Shown: positions 42,400 to 55,079 of the stretch, piece by piece | Numbering within the stretch: the stretch's first letter is position 1 | Layout: the number at the start of each line of letters is the position of its first letter | The notes under the pieces: model-generated | The model's input: the letters and a program-made list of their open reading frames with translations, nothing else | The model's database searches: none | Told to the model about the DNA's origin: nothing | Assembly: GCA_019009955.1 (NCBI GenBank) | Contig: CM032228.1 | Location: forward strand, 208,734,001-208,798,000 | DNA: 64,000 nucleotides | Reading direction: 5' to 3' | From: Riptortus pedestris | Taxonomy: Eukaryota; Arthropoda; Insecta; Hemiptera; Alydidae | Made by a program: the position numbers and the translations under genes

Positions 42400-43500
42400 T
42401 CTGAGTCAGTTAACCTCCTCTCATGTGATCTTAGTAGTCATTCATTTTCTTCAGTATATGGTTTTATTTTAGAGAGCGGAGAATAAACTTTAAGCCCAAT
42501 CAACAAATGAAAGGTTGCGACTGTTCAATTCATATCCATCTCTGGTACGCATTGAAAGAAATGTTTTTGTTCGCCTGGTTTTACCTATAAATCTTAATTT
42601 AATTCGAAACGTGTCAAACAGTGATGATAGAATTATAATTAAATTCATCACTTTATTTCACAGAAATTGTTGAAGTGGAAAATTGGCTTAGAGCATTCCG
42701 CGGTTTGAATGGACTAATTTCCGGTTGATTTAATTATTAAAGCAAACATTTCGTAAATTGAACTTTCACAGAAATATACGTTTACAAAAATACTTTTTGT
42801 GATATTTAATTACGTATTTGACGAGAAACGTCAAACTCTACCTTTTATCTGAGTTAGGAATGCCGTTCTTTGTTAAAAGTTAAGTACCAATACTTTCCAT
42901 AGGAAAATTTAAGCCGCGACGATTTGGCACTTCCACAGGTTTGTTGCAAGTCTGTTGGATTTTTTTTTTCTACTTTAAGTACTGAAATTCACAATGTTTT
43001 CCAATATTTATTATTATCATTTTTCAACCTGAGCTCACTCGATAAAATAAATTGAATTTTGGGGTTCGTTCTAAAAGTAGTTACTTTCCTCAGTTAAAAA
43101 GAATATTTATAGTTCTTAGGGTGACTGTACTGTATTGAAATTGATATTAAGCCGATCACCTAATTTTGTTTTTTGCAGCTATTATTATTATTATCCAATC
43201 TAGAATCATGACTTAATTTTATATAGTTCCCGAGTTATAAAATGGCTGTCACGCTGAGCTTCGTAAGCTCAGTAGATTTTCAGCGTCTACTATTAACATA
43301 TTGTATCATACGAAATTGTATTGCATGAAATTGTATTTTCTATTTATTTCTAAGGTAAAACCCTATATACATACAACACTTCAAGTTTAAGCTGTGCATG
43401 AGATGTTAAGTGTAAATAACCAAGTGTAAAAATTAAGACTTTCTAAAAGATGAAAAGGCAAAACTACAGACGAAATGCAGGGAAATGTGTACGCACGTGT
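42400..43500. other. AT-rich stretch, nothing assigned
   Basis: Near 43240-43285 the text GCTGTCACGCTGAGCTTCGT and AAGCTCAGTAGATTTTCAGC may be a very old Helitron-like 5' end. No gene supported. Confidence 0.35.
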
Positions 43501-43504
43501 ACAC

Positions 43505-43506
<2 letters not shown>

Positions 43507-43580
<74 letters not shown>
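43507..43580. repeat. (CA)n-(TA)n compound microsatellite
   Basis: About 17 CA units run into about 20 TA units. Frames across it give only YIYIY/CVCVC peptides. Confidence 0.95.
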
Positions 43581-43583
<3 letters not shown>

Positions 43584-43674
43584 CTTTAAGGGGAAATAAT
43601 CGGAAGGCAGAAAAATCATGTATAACCAATCTTTGTCATAAAGTAATGCCCTAGAATTGTTATTCTGTTTCAAC

Positions 43675-43798
43675 GTACCTCATTTTCGTCATCTCCTGGG
43701 TAGGATCGGTGGATATTTGAAGACAATGTTTCGAAAATTACGTCATGAGTACGACCTCAATAGCAGATTTCCCATACGGTAAAGCTGCTAAAACAAAG
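43675..43798 (+). mobile_element. Helitron-like 3' end
   Basis: CCTCATTTTCGTCATCTCCT, GGTAGGATCGGTGGATATTT, CATGAGTACGACCTCAATAG and GCTGCTAA mark the end, with a mutated hairpin. The microsatellite at 43507-43580 is probably its expanded tract. Confidence 0.85.
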
Positions 43799-43804
43799 TA
43801 AGTG

Positions 43805-43911
43805 GATCCGTTGTATTCCATTAGTATTAGTTATTGTAACTCCGTACATTTTTCTGTAAGACGAATACTAATGGAGTTCCAATAATTAATACTAATAGAA
43901 TACAACGGATC
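43805..43911. repeat. 107-base foldback
   Basis: GATCCGTTGTATTCCATTAG at the left is matched by CTAATAGAATACAACGGATC at the right; the arms are about 32 bases with two or three mismatches and the loop itself has a short TAACTCC/GGAGTT pair. It lies between two converging Helitron-like 3' ends. No coding capacity. Confidence 0.85.
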
Positions 43912-43949
43912 TTGTTTGCAAACATTGATATTCGCTTCAGTTACTTGGT

Positions 43950-44080
43950 TTTAGCAGATTTCCCTTATGGGAAATCTGCTATTGAGGTCGTACTCATGAC
44001 GCGATTTTCGAAAAATTGTCTTAAAATGTCTATCTATCCTACCCAGGGGATGACGAAAATGAGGTCCGCTCAAAACTATA

Positions 44081-44142
<62 letters not shown>

Positions 44143-44645
44143 TGCCTGTTAACACTCTAGCGGTCGCAATTTTTAATCGTCACGAAACTCGGTATTTAAT
44201 CGTTTTATGTAAAAAGAAAGCACGAGTTAATGACTGAAATCGGACCAGTGGGAGGTGGGGTTCAGAGGGGAGGAATATCGAAAATTCGAAATATCTTCGT
44301 TACTATACATCGGATCAAAAAGTTCTATAGAACCAATCTTATTGCAAATTACATTTACTATAATTATTGTTATATTCAGTTATTCTCTATCTTGAATATT
44401 AACCGAGATATTTGCATTTTTATTGTATGTGTGGATAACGGACTAGATGAGATCGGCTCATGTCGGCTCTGTTCGTGGCACTGCCGAATGCTAGTTCGGC
44501 CGTTTCCGTTCCTGTTCGGCTCTCGTGAAATTGGTTTAGAGACTCGTTACTAGTACTGTTATTAGCATGCAAATTTATCTATTGTAGAACTCCACGTGGG
44601 AAATCTGCTTAGTTTAAGCAGCTCCCCCCCACCCCCGTGACGGAC
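43950..44645 (-). mobile_element. Helitron-like element, module A, complete
   Basis: TTAGCAGATTTCCCTTATGG end, long TA tract 44078-44139, core, module A (ACGAGAGCCGAACAGGAACG in reverse), and terminus with a mutated stem: GTCCGTCACGGGGGTGGGGG. About 696 bases. Confidence 0.9.
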
Positions 44646-45059
44646 TTTTTTTTCTGTAGTAGAATCCTTGTTTATACGTGTATATTCCTGATAAGTAGTT
44701 ATGGTGTTTCCTTTCTGACTGCCTTAAATTAATGCGTTGTTAGACAAGACTGCTTTAAGAGAGAACACGCTGGGAGTTGAGTAACCTTTTTTTGTTCCCT
44801 AGTGATAGCTTCAAGTACTTTAATCACATTTGATAGCAGAGCTAGATAGTATTGTTATCAATGATACTTAAAGTGGCTTTAACTTATCGCTGATATAAAT
44901 AACACAGTTACAGACACCAATTAAAACTACCATTTGATTTATAATTTTAATCTTATTTCCTCGAAAAATCCTTCTAAAAATCATTTAATCAATTTCCCTA
45001 ATGACTAAAAATAAATTATTAATCCATTGGACAATGATAATCCTAATGAACACTCTTTG
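44646..45059. other. Unique AT-rich sequence
   Basis: No gene, repeat or RNA recognised. Confidence 0.4.
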
Positions 45060-45215
45060 TTTCGTTGGAAATAAGGGTTTTATTGAGTAAGTTCATCACT
45101 ACATAATTCCTTAGGATAGTAATTCCTTATTGCCTTCACGGGAATTGAACCTCTGACTTTAGGTTTACGAAGTTTATTAAAAAGTAATGCCACATGCGTG
45201 TCACCTAACCTAAGC
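45060..45215 (-). mobile_element. SINE, body and head
   Basis: TTTATTGAGTAAGTTCATCA, AATTCCTTATTGCCTTCACG, GGGAATTGAACCTCTGACTT and AGGTTTACGAAGTTTATT show a minus-strand copy with a recognisable B box (GGAATTGAACCTC). Confidence 0.7.
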
Positions 45216-45284
45216 TCCAACTTCAACCAGTAAATTTGAAATTTTTCATAAATAGCTATTAATAATTAATTGCTTATTTACTTG

Positions 45285-45722
45285 ACGTTAACTGATAGTG
45301 TGAGAGTTTATAGGTTCAGAAGATATTTATGGAAAAAAAATCGCATAATGAGTTCAATCTGAATAGCAGATTTCCTTTCAGGGAAAAATTAAATTAGTAA
45401 AGAAATATATTTTGGTTTAAGAAAAACTCAGTTCCTCATTCATAACAGTGCTCGAAGTAGGTATAGTCCTTTATCTATGTTAATAATGACCCAATTTCGG
45501 CAAATATGTCGCTGTCTTTTCACTCTACTTACAGCTGGTCGATTTGAAGTAAATGTATTGCTAAACTCATATAATGTCCTTAGTTTTTTTTGTTTTGTTT
45601 TGTTCTTTTTTGCATATTTCTCTGAATAGAAATCAGCTATCTAAGTTGTAGTCATGACGCGAGTTTTGAAAAATGTCCATCAATACTTCCCAGGATATGA
45701 TGAAAATGAGGTCTGTTCAAAA
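45285..45722. mobile_element. Helitron-like 3' ends, one plus and one minus
   Basis: 45285-45392 plus: GCATAATGAGTTCAATCTGA and TAGCAGATTTCCTTTCAGGG. 45625-45722 minus: GAAATCAGCTATCTAAGTTG and GATGAAAATGAGGTCTGTTC. Both lack the core. Confidence 0.6.
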
Positions 45723-45737
45723 TGTTATATGAACATA

Positions 45738-46711
45738 CTAGCTCAAATACCCGGCTTCGCTCGGGAATTCATTTGAGGCTGAATGGTGATGGTATATTTT
45801 TGGCAAGGCTTTATTTTGCACAATATTTTGACATTTACCCGTCCCAGTGTTTAGGGGCAACACCCGCCGTTTCTGGGGATTTGTTAATAATCAAATTAAT
45901 TTTTTATGTAAGACTTCACTGTCCTGCATATTGTCATATTTCCCGTTTCCTGTGCATTATGCATAGATTTGAATTATTAAGGAGAAAATATTGACATACA
46001 TTTGAATTAATTTTTTCAGGTGAGGTACCTGGTAGTTCATATTGAAAAGAAGTGTTGAGCAAATTTCTCTAAATAACAAAATAAACAACTTTTGTTATGT
46101 GCATATTTGCCGAAACCCCAATAGGAAATCACTATTATTAATTTCAGGCCTCCCTTATAACCCCCACTCCTCCCCGTTCCAAGAAATGTATGGCTTATTA
46201 TAAGGAAGGCGTTAGTGCTAATACACATACTGAGTGTTTTATTTAGTTCGGTTGAGTCTTTTGTGCCAAATAAAATTGTTGACTCTCGCTATAATTTTTA
46301 GCGTATAACGCCTTTATACTTCCGTATATGGCAAAAGTGCATATAACAAAAGTTACTCTAAATTACAAAATAAACAACTTTTGTTATGTGAATATTTGCT
46401 GAAAAAGCAATAGGAAACGAAATATCGCTATTTTTAATTTCAGGCCTACCTTATAACCCCCACTCCTGTTTGTCTTAGAGAATATTAATATATCCTTAAG
46501 TCTAAGTTGGGCTAGTAGTAATATACATACTAAGTTTCATAAAATTCGGTTCAGCCGTTTATGCGTGAAAAGGTAACAAACAAACAAATAAACAAACAAA
46601 CAAACAAACAGACACCAAAGAAACAAAATGCAGTTATGGTGTCTATGACATGTGAAACGAAAAGTTATCGTGAAATTTCGCGAAAAAAATCAATGTACAG
46701 ACAGAGGTTAC

Positions 46712-46720
<9 letters not shown>
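45738..46720 (+). repeat. Composite repeat with tandem modules and GTTCAGCCGTTT tail
   Basis: It opens ACTAGCTCAAATACCCGGCT TCGCTCGGG, then holds two modules (about 46055-46330 and 46340-46565). Each has AAAATAAACAACTTTTGTTA, a CAATAGGAAA block, TTTCAGGCCT-CCTTATAACC and CCCACTCCT. It ends ATTCGGTTCAGCCGTTTATG and a (CAAA)n run. (TA)n follows at 46718. Similar tails are known on several arthropod non-LTR and other interspersed repeats; I cannot assign the class. Confidence 0.7.
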
Positions 46721-46744
<24 letters not shown>

Positions 46745-46745
46745 G

Positions 46746-47461
46746 ATACACATACGCTCTAGCAGTCTCAAATTTGCTTGTTCGTTACCAAACTCCATAT
46801 ATAAGCGTTTCAGGTAAAACTAAAGATCATGTTCAATCGGCTGATATTCGACCGTGGGAGAAGAAACAAATGCGTTTTTTTTTACTCAATAGATGAAACT
46901 TGCTCGAAAACCTGTGTACGGGTGTACTTCGTATTCTTTACGTTACATTTTGAAAACATATTCTGGGAGTACTGCGTCCTTTAATAAATATTTATTTAAT
47001 GGTGTTAGATATCCCTGTATGTTACAATTCCTCCGCTCTTCAATTTTTATTTTTATGAAATGTGGTAGACTTGCATAAAAACAAATTTTGTTAAATTAAA
47101 TCTATATTTTGAAAATATTTTAATTAGGAAAGCAAACACAATTCCCTTCAGATTATTTCGAAATTTTGACTGTAGGAACAGAATTCGGAGAAAACCCAGA
47201 CACCGACGTGGCTTCAAAGAAATTTCTTCCCTTTATATTTATTGTGTTTTCCCTTACATCGTAACTCTGTGACACTGAACTTTATTACCCGTGTTCCATC
47301 TAAAGGATATAAGGGCCCAATGCAACTAGGTATTTCCTACGCATATTCGCCTTGGTACTTCATCGTAAATATATTTGATAAAAATTTGTAGAGTGTTAAT
47401 GATATAATAGAAATTATGAATCAATGAATGGAAAAAAAAAATTACCTCTGAGAAGAGAAAA
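46746..47461. other. AT-rich sequence with a worn Helitron-like core
   Basis: 46752-46870 has GTTCGTTACCAAACTCCAT and AGCGTTTCAGGTAAAACTAAAG in minus core order. The rest is unassigned. Confidence 0.4.
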
Positions 47462-47750
47462 TTCCGTCACGCAGATGCTGTGTGGCTAAGCGGATTTCTC
47501 CATCTAATCTCTAGTTCCCCCTAGAAAGAAGACTTACATAAACAGGATTTGATGGACATGGGCTGCTTAGCTACTAAGTTACTCCCAGTGAAGTACAAAA
47601 ATTAATAATATTATTAAATAAATTAAAAATAAATACAAATAAATCTCTTATTTTTCCAGTCAGGGGAATTAATAGTTATAGACAATTAGATTTGGAACAA
47701 GATTGATTACATTACGTTTTACGATTTAACTTATAATAACGGAGATATTT

Positions 47751-47813
<63 letters not shown>
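47462..47813 (+). mobile_element. Helitron-like element, internally deleted
   Basis: It begins TTCCGTCACGCAGATGCTGT with TAAGCGGATTTCTCC; then a short core (AACAAGATTGATTACATTAC, TAATAACGGAGATATTTTGA) runs directly into a TA tract (47752-47812). Everything 3' of the tract is missing. Confidence 0.72.
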
Positions 47814-47817
<4 letters not shown>

Positions 47818-48443
47818 CTAGCGGACCCGACAGACGTTGTCCTGCATGATATTTCAAGCGATTAGGATATTAAATTTAATAATATTATGTATAAAACAAA
47901 AGCTACTTTTAATAACAAAAAAACAACATTTGTTATGTGCACGTTTGTCTAAAAACAAATAGAAAATGAAATATCGCCAATTTTTTTTCAGGCCTCCCTT
48001 CTAACCCCAACTCCTGTTCGAACCTAAAAAAATTAATATAGCTTATAATCATGGAAGAATTAATGCTAATTTACATATAGAGTTTTGTTAGGTTCGGTTC
48101 AATCGTTAGCTCGCCCTTTTTTTAGTGTATATCTCGTTTATACTTTGTTATACGACAAAACTGAATATACAAAAATTACTTTAAATACCAAAATAAACAA
48201 CTTTTATCCTGTGCATATTTGCCGAAAAACCAATAGGTTTAACGAAATATCCCTATTTTTAATTTTAGGCCTCCCTTACAACCCCCACTCCTGCTCCATC
48301 TGACGGACTGATTTGTGAATCTAAACCATCCAGGGAATAACCCGAACGCATACAAAAAAAATCATTCAAATCGGTTCAGCCGTTTATTAGGAGTTCAGTG
48401 ACTTACACACGTTCAGTAGAATTATATATATATATATATATAA
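47818..48443 (+). repeat. Composite repeat, second copy, with TA tract
   Basis: Start CTAGCGGACCCGACAGACGT TGTCCTGCATG; modules at about 47895-48130 and 48150-48400 with AACAACATTTGTTATGTGCA / AACAACTTTTATCCTGTGCA and TTCAGGCCTCCCTTCTAACC / TTAGGCCTCCCTTACAACCC; end TCAAATCGGTTCAGCCGTTT, GGAGTTCAGTGACTTACACA and GAATTATATATA. TA tracts flank both sides. Confidence 0.75.
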
Positions 48444-48738
48444 AAAATATTGTAATTATTATTAATTGTATATTATAATTATTGATTATCAGTTATAGAT
48501 TATAGCTATAAGATGCATGATAAGTTAATGACGATTAAAAGTCTGAAGATGGAGTAAGTTTCCTTACAGATAGAAATGCATCACATGAAATTCTGGGCAA
48601 ACGGTGTGCTCTGTTCTCTCATATGTTAACTGGGATATAAATATTCTGAATGATTTAGTATTTCTTATCACTTTTTCAACTAATCTCTTAGTCCGCGTCA
48701 TTCAACAATCGCAAAATCTGTGGAAAACATTATAAACG

Positions 48739-48799
<61 letters not shown>

Positions 48800-50962
48800 A
48801 GACGTTTTTCAATGACATGGGAAAGGAAAAATAACCTTATAATACGTATATTGGTATTTGCATTATTACCCAATGTTGTAATGTTTACTTAATTTATGTA
48901 ATAGGGTATATTTGCTATATAGGAGGCAAATATGGGCATTCCCGGCTTGTTCTGGTGTTCAAAAAATGAAAAACATAAGCACTCCTTATAATTTGCTCCA
49001 ATTTTACCTTTTATTTGGAAAAATAAAGTTTTCTTTAATTGGAAGTAAACTATCGACATGCCGTACTCATAAACTACAATAGGCAGAGTCTCTTTGGACG
49101 TTTTGTATGAATTGCATTAGTTAATTTCAATATTGATTGCCCTATAATCCGGGCATTCTGTTGCAAAAGTTGCCAAGACCTTCCGGCATTTAGATGAATT
49201 TCCCCAAGACAATAGGCCATATTCAGTTGGGTCTGTATTGATCCTCCTGGCTTATAGAAAGCGCCTGGCTAGCTGAAGGATACCTTGACACTTTATTCAG
49301 AAGGATGTGCAGGTGATTAGTTTAAAAATGTCAAGGCGATCCCTTGCTTTTCTTAACCGGATCTTCTTGAAAATTGATAACCAGCTTTGCTGTTTCTTCT
49401 TATTTGAAGTTCTCTTCTTTTTTGAGTTTCGAGTTGGAGATGAAATTCAGCCAATTGTTTTTTTTCTTACATAAGAAACTGCCAAGCGCAATTTGAAAGG
49501 TCAAATGCATTGCCAACACTCTTTTCCGTGTTAAATCTGTTTGACTTAGTCACCTCATAATCCTTTTTAACTGATGTAAGTAAGCGCATACATATTCCAG
49601 CCTTCCTGTGATTAATAAGAGATTTCCCTTAAATGTGAAATTAGCTATTGAAGGAGATAATAACGAAATTATGAGAAAGTAAATTATCACGCATTAAATT
49701 GCAACACTCATAACAAAAATAGAAGTGAAGAGAAAAATAATTGAATGAAAATAGAAATGAAATGGAATGGAAAGGATATAAAAATTAAAAAGAAAAAAAG
49801 GGTGTAACACTCTTTTCTACCGAGGAAAAGCCCACTCACTTATTTAGAGAGGCTGTCACAAAATAAATTCCTGTTTCCCAAACGGGCTATTTTGGAAAAC
49901 ATGTTGGATCTTTTGGAAGAGTGGGACGATGAATTGTTTAAAAAAGATATGAGGCTGACATAAGTGCATATTTGAACTCGGAATTTTAAGGGCATTTCTA
50001 ACTGACGGAGTACATAAGACATGTTGTGATTGATTTATATTTCACCTCCTCTCAACATTAAACATATGGCGAAGACATATATACCGCCAGATAAAACATC
50101 CCATTTTGTTCCTTAATAAAAGTTTTACACCCCCTTTATCAGACCCTTTATGATAGAGGGGTTGGAGTGTTGTCAACAAGACATAACACGATTTGGTTTA
50201 TGTGAGGCTTATCTACAATTGTAAAACTATTCTAAGCCCGTTTTAAAAGCATTTGGAAAAGATAAGTAATAGGCACTTTTAAATAAAACCTAATTGGAGA
50301 TTCTGATAGCATTTTTATTAATACATGAATTGCTTTTTCAACATATTATAAAATATTATAATCCGGGCTAGAAGCTTAATATACTCTCTTTAGTTATTCA
50401 TGTTTTATTAGTGAACTATGAATCGGTATTTTTTTTTTTTTAAATTTTTTATATTTTTGCTCTTATTTATTTGTTTGATACAAACCTCCCAAGTGGTTTG
50501 GTAGGCTTCTCAGGATTTAGGATGATTAACCTTTCATATTAGTGCACTTTTCTGCATTTTATATTGTTGACTAGTTTCAAATATAGCAGAAGGAACAGGC
50601 CCTCTATACCAAATATCTATTTTGAAAATTGGTATTACTTATTATTGAGGTAAGACGTAGTGGAAATATTTTCTTTTGTTCAGGTTACGATTTCATTGAT
50701 GTTCATAAATGGTAAGTTACGAACTGCTCATTACTGAATGTCTTCATATAATTGTAGGTGTTATTTTCAACCTGATATTGCAAACGTAGCCTTTCTCGTG
50801 TAAGTTTCCTTTATTTGTTTTGGTTGTTTTTACTAAAGTACCAGTTGGATTTCAATCAGTGTCTACCCATTATTACCCAAATAGGGACAGATCCTATGAA
50901 TTATAGGAAAGATTGTATTATTTTTTATATACGATAAAATCCTCGGTTCACGCTCAAGCACA

Positions 50963-50998
<36 letters not shown>

Positions 50999-51478
50999 TG
51001 AAATGAAAACAGATGATCCGAGAAATCCTTTTTCGATATATTGGATTTTTTCCCATATGAGTTCATACTATTTTAGTTTCTCTAAGAATATGGTGCGCAA
51101 TCTTTCAGCGTGCTCTTCATGTTCCAGAGGGAAGACCAGTTATTATTGTTGTATTGTTTTTTTGTGTTTTTTTTTCAGAGAAATTTATTTAGTTTTAATA
51201 GCCTTCCAGGGAAGTTGACTATTTCTAAACTGAGTTTCGTATTCTCCTAAATTATATCTAGTAAGCTATCACACTTACTTTACTTCTCTGGAAAATAATA
51301 TAGTTGGATTTTCTGGTGGCTCTTGTGGCTTATTAATCCTCGGTCTAGGTCCTAATTATGGACTCAGCGAGCTCTTGAAGAAATCAGGAACTGTATGGGA
51401 ATGTGAGTAGTAGATATTTTGGGTAAAAGGAATAAGTAATTCATAGACTAAAACGATGTCAATTTTCCATCCATAGAG
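48444..51478. other. Long AT-rich unique stretch
   Basis: Contains a (TA)n at 48741-48795 and a (CA)n at 50967-50996. Less AT-rich DNA at 49110-49420 has no open frame of note. A worn Helitron-like end may lie near 49615-49660 (AGAGATTTCCCTTAAATGTG). No gene could be supported. Confidence 0.4.
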
Positions 51479-51858
51479 GTTCAGTCGTTTTATGTAAAAA
51501 GAAAGATCAAGTTTCTTTGACGGCTGAAATCGGACCAGTGGGAGGGGGGTTTTAGAGAGGACGATTTTCGAAAATTCGAAATATCTCCGTTACTATACGT
51601 CGGATCGAAAAACTGTACAGAATTAATCTTATTTCAAATTATATTTACTATAAATATTGTTATATACATTTATTCTCTATCTTGAATATTAACCGAGATA
51701 TTTGCATTTTTATTAAATCTGGGCGGCTAACGGACGAAGTCACTTTCCCGCCAAAAGCTAGTTCGGCCGTATCATTAACTGCTCGGCTCTCGTGAAAATT
51801 CTCTATTATATAACTTCATAACTTAATCTGCTTAGTTTACGCAGCCCCTGCGTGACGG
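51479..51858 (-). mobile_element. Helitron-like element, 5' half, module A
   Basis: Core and module A in minus orientation (GGCTGAAATCGGACCAGTGG, CGAGATATTTGCATTTTTAT), ending GTTTACGCAGCCCCTGCGTGACGG in reverse sense. The part from the TA tract to the hairpin is absent. Confidence 0.85.
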
Positions 51859-53636
51859 TTTTTTTTATCGGCAATGGACCTGCTGACAACGAGGCTAGCA
51901 GAAAGAAGAAATACATACATCGGTGTCCATAACGGAGTCTTTTAAAATGAACATTCTAATAAAATGATTTTTTTTTTTATTTATTAACGTCCACGTTTTG
52001 CAACTTAGGCTAATCGGGACGGGTTAAACTCTGGTCTCTCTTCAAAACGCATAATAAAATGATGTACGCGTGATGTAAAATAAAAGTGTGCTATTGTGTT
52101 CGTTTTCTCCGAGTTCAGTTTTTACTAAAACGAAACAGGCGAGATTGAATCATTAACAAATCCTGAAAATAAACGGTTAGATTGCGTGCTTTTTCCAACT
52201 AATCCCATATAATTTGTTTCCTTGGAATTCAGATGTAAGCTCATAATGTTTCTAGTGTTGAATTAATAACATTTTTGCTTTGCACCAATTGAGTTTTAAA
52301 GAGATAAAGCACATGTTGTATTTTGTTGAGTTTGAATTCAATATTTTATGCTCGGAATTTAACTTTTCTCATTTCTCTGAAACGTAAGACAGAGCGTAAA
52401 TGAAATTTAGCCATATTATTCTTCGAGACATTATTAATGTCCTTAAATAAAATATGTAAAACATTGAATTTAGTAAGATTTCCTTGGTTGTACTTATCAT
52501 ACGTTTTTGTTACACTCACAAATTAGCGGAAAGTGGGCGTAAATAAAATTATTCAATACATATATTCGTTTTTAAGCAACATTTAAGCAATCATATTTAT
52601 ACCATGTATTCATTGTTGGGTAACAGTTAAAGTTGTAGCTTTAGCTTTGTATTTGTAGATTTATTGCTATCAGATCTTTATTTAAGTTGGAAAGAAGATG
52701 CCTAATTAATTATATGGCATTTGAAATAAATATATTTACTTATACTCCTAATAAAGAAATTATTATAATGATGTGTAATTTTCTGCCAATCCATATGGAG
52801 CCACCATCTCATTTTATGCATCCAATTTAGTTTGCCGTTTTCCCCATTTACTTTATGAGACTAATTTCCTTAATGCTTGGAGCGGTAATGCCCCTTGAAA
52901 TTGTATTTTCTGTCTAAACCACAGTCGTTGGATAAAGGTTTTTATTACATTTTTTGTTATGTGCATTTCTGTTTTAATGCACTTCTACCATTGGGATTAC
53001 CCAAGACATACAATGCACGAAGGCGTATGGGCGATGGTTGTAAACAACTTTTGAATTTCGGTTGTGAATCACCAAATGTCCCACATCTCTGATAATCCGC
53101 AGACTTTTGTTATGTGTTTAAATATAATTTCTGGGCAAAGCAAGGACAACATCAGAATCGATTATATATTATTATAGAATAGAAATCATTCTTCATTTAC
53201 TACTTCTTTTCTAATTCTAATTATTGATTTATTTTCTGCCTTGTCATTTTTCTTTCATTGAAAATCACTATTACCTTTTCATAGTTAAATATGTGTGTCC
53301 GGGCAAAATTCTTACTTTTCTTTTCAATTTGTATATCAATACTTCCTTAATCCGTGATCTTTGATACTTTTCTTTTATCCGTCTATATTCTTAGAATGTT
53401 ATTATAATTTTTTTTTGAGTAATTGCGTCGGTTTTCATATAAATTTTGTTTTTATGTTACGTGAGATGCCTGCACATAGGCTTTTATTAGTCATAAAGTA
53501 TCCGTTATAGTTCGAGTCTTGTAAAAGAAAAAATATATTTCTTTATTTATAAATGAGTATAAGCGCTTGAAGAGGCACTGGCTGGGTTCTGAAACATCTA
53601 GAGCTTCATTTCAAAAAAGACGTTGATCATAAGTCT
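51859..53636. other. AT-rich stretch with a SINE tail
   Basis: 51976-52030 is a minus-strand SINE tail (TTATTTATTAACGTCCACGT, GCTAATCGGGACGGGTTA). Near 53110-53150 GGGCAAAGCAAGGACAACAT hints at an old composite-repeat end in minus orientation. No gene supported. Confidence 0.45.
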
Positions 53637-54348
53637 AATGTCCATCGATCCTACCCAGAAGATGACGAAAATGAGGTCCGTTCAAAATTATATATATATA
53701 TAAACAACAAACAAACAAAACAAGCTGCCCTCCTTCTGGAGGGTTCCCCTCAGGGACAGCTTCCTAATCGGCCCAACTGGGTAATGTTAAAAAAAAAATA
53801 TCACTTTTTTTTTTTTTTAATATTTCTTTTTAAAACAAGAAATTTTTTGTTAAATTTTGATGGGCCATGTGGAAAGGAGTGCAGTATATATATTTGTCTG
53901 TTAACGCTCTAGTGGTCGGAATTTTTTTTTATGGTTACCAAACTCGGAATTTAATCGTTTTATGTAAAAAGGAAGATCAAGTTCGTTAATGGCTGAAATC
54001 GGGGGATTTTTGAAAATTCGAAATATCTCCGTTATTATGCGTCGGATCGAAAAATTGTATAGAATCAATCATATTGCAAATTAAATTTACTATAAATATT
54101 GTTCTATACATTGTTTCTCTATCTTGCATATAAACCGAGATATTTGAATTTGTATTGTGTGTGGTCGGCAGAAGTCGGCTGTTCGGTACTTACCGAAGAG
54201 AGCTCTGGCGGCCGTTTTCGTAACCGTTCGTCCCTCGTGAATAAGTTTAGAGATCCCTTACTACTACACTTGTTATTGGGCAGATTTCTCTATTGTAAAA
54301 CTTCACGTGGGAAATCTGCTTATTTTACGCAGCCCCTGCGTGACGGAC
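53637..54348 (-). mobile_element. Helitron-like element, module A, with an insertion in its TA tract
   Basis: ATGTCCATCGATCCTACCCA and GATGACGAAAATGAGGTCCG, TA tract, 180-base insertion, TA tract again (53886-53896), then core and module A, with terminus GTCCGTCACGCAGGGGCTGC. The 3' hairpin itself is missing. Confidence 0.88.
53703..53885. mobile_element. Unknown insertion inside the microsatellite
   Basis: It begins with (CAAA)n-like AAACAACAAACAAACAAAAC, then AGCTGCCCTCCTTCTGGAGG, GGACAGCTTCCTAATCGGCC and AACTGGGTAATG, then A10 and T14 runs, ending GGAAAGGAGTGCAG. Internal CCTCC...GGAGG and GCTGCC...GGACAGC pairs suggest a fold. It could be a SINE; the class is unknown. Confidence 0.5.
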
Positions 54349-54604
54349 TTTTATTGAAATAATTGCTAGACAGGAGGTGTACTCCTGAACAAAGACGAAT
54401 GCTTCATTCCTTTATTTAGGAATTCAGAAGCAGTACTTAGAATGGTTGAAGATGGTGGAAAGTGCCCTCATTAAAATTGGCTTGACAAACCTTTTTTTCC
54501 TCAGTCTCATTAATTTTAAAACCTTCATAAACATAATTTTAAGTCTAATTTAAAATTTTCATAAATAGGATTTCATGCACCTAGACGGCAAAAATAAGAT
54601 CCGT

Positions 54605-54678
<74 letters not shown>

Positions 54679-55000
54679 ATTATATCTTATTGCTCTAGCG
54701 ATTTTAATATTTGTTATAGGTTCTAAACTATATATATAAGCGTTCCATTAAGACTGAAGATCAAGTTCACTAAACAATTTGTTGAAAACTAGAAAGAGCT
54801 TTTATTGAGGGATAAAATATAAATAAGTTATTAAGAGTTGCTTGTAAATAAAAAATATAACCGAAAATTGTTACAAACTTAATTTTATATAATTCTTGTT
54901 CTATACATGTTTTTCCCCAAACTGGAATATTAACCGAAATATTTTAAGTTTTCAACTACTAGTAAACCCCGGCTCTTACTAATCTCATATTAATCATTAT
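54605..55000 (-). mobile_element. Worn Helitron-like copy with long TA tract
   Basis: TA tract 54609-54669 followed by TTATTGCTCTAGCGATTTTA, AAGCGTTCCATTAAGACTGA and AATATTAACCGAAATATTTT in core order. Ends unrecognisable. Confidence 0.65.
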
Positions 55001-55079
55001 CCAAAATATCTTGAAACGTCTTAGACCATGCTTGCATTCCAAATATTATCATGGGATTGTATAAGGTTTTTTTTTCTTT

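Noticed and set aside
50913..51218. 101-codon frame with HTHTHT run
   Set aside because: Translation of a CA microsatellite.
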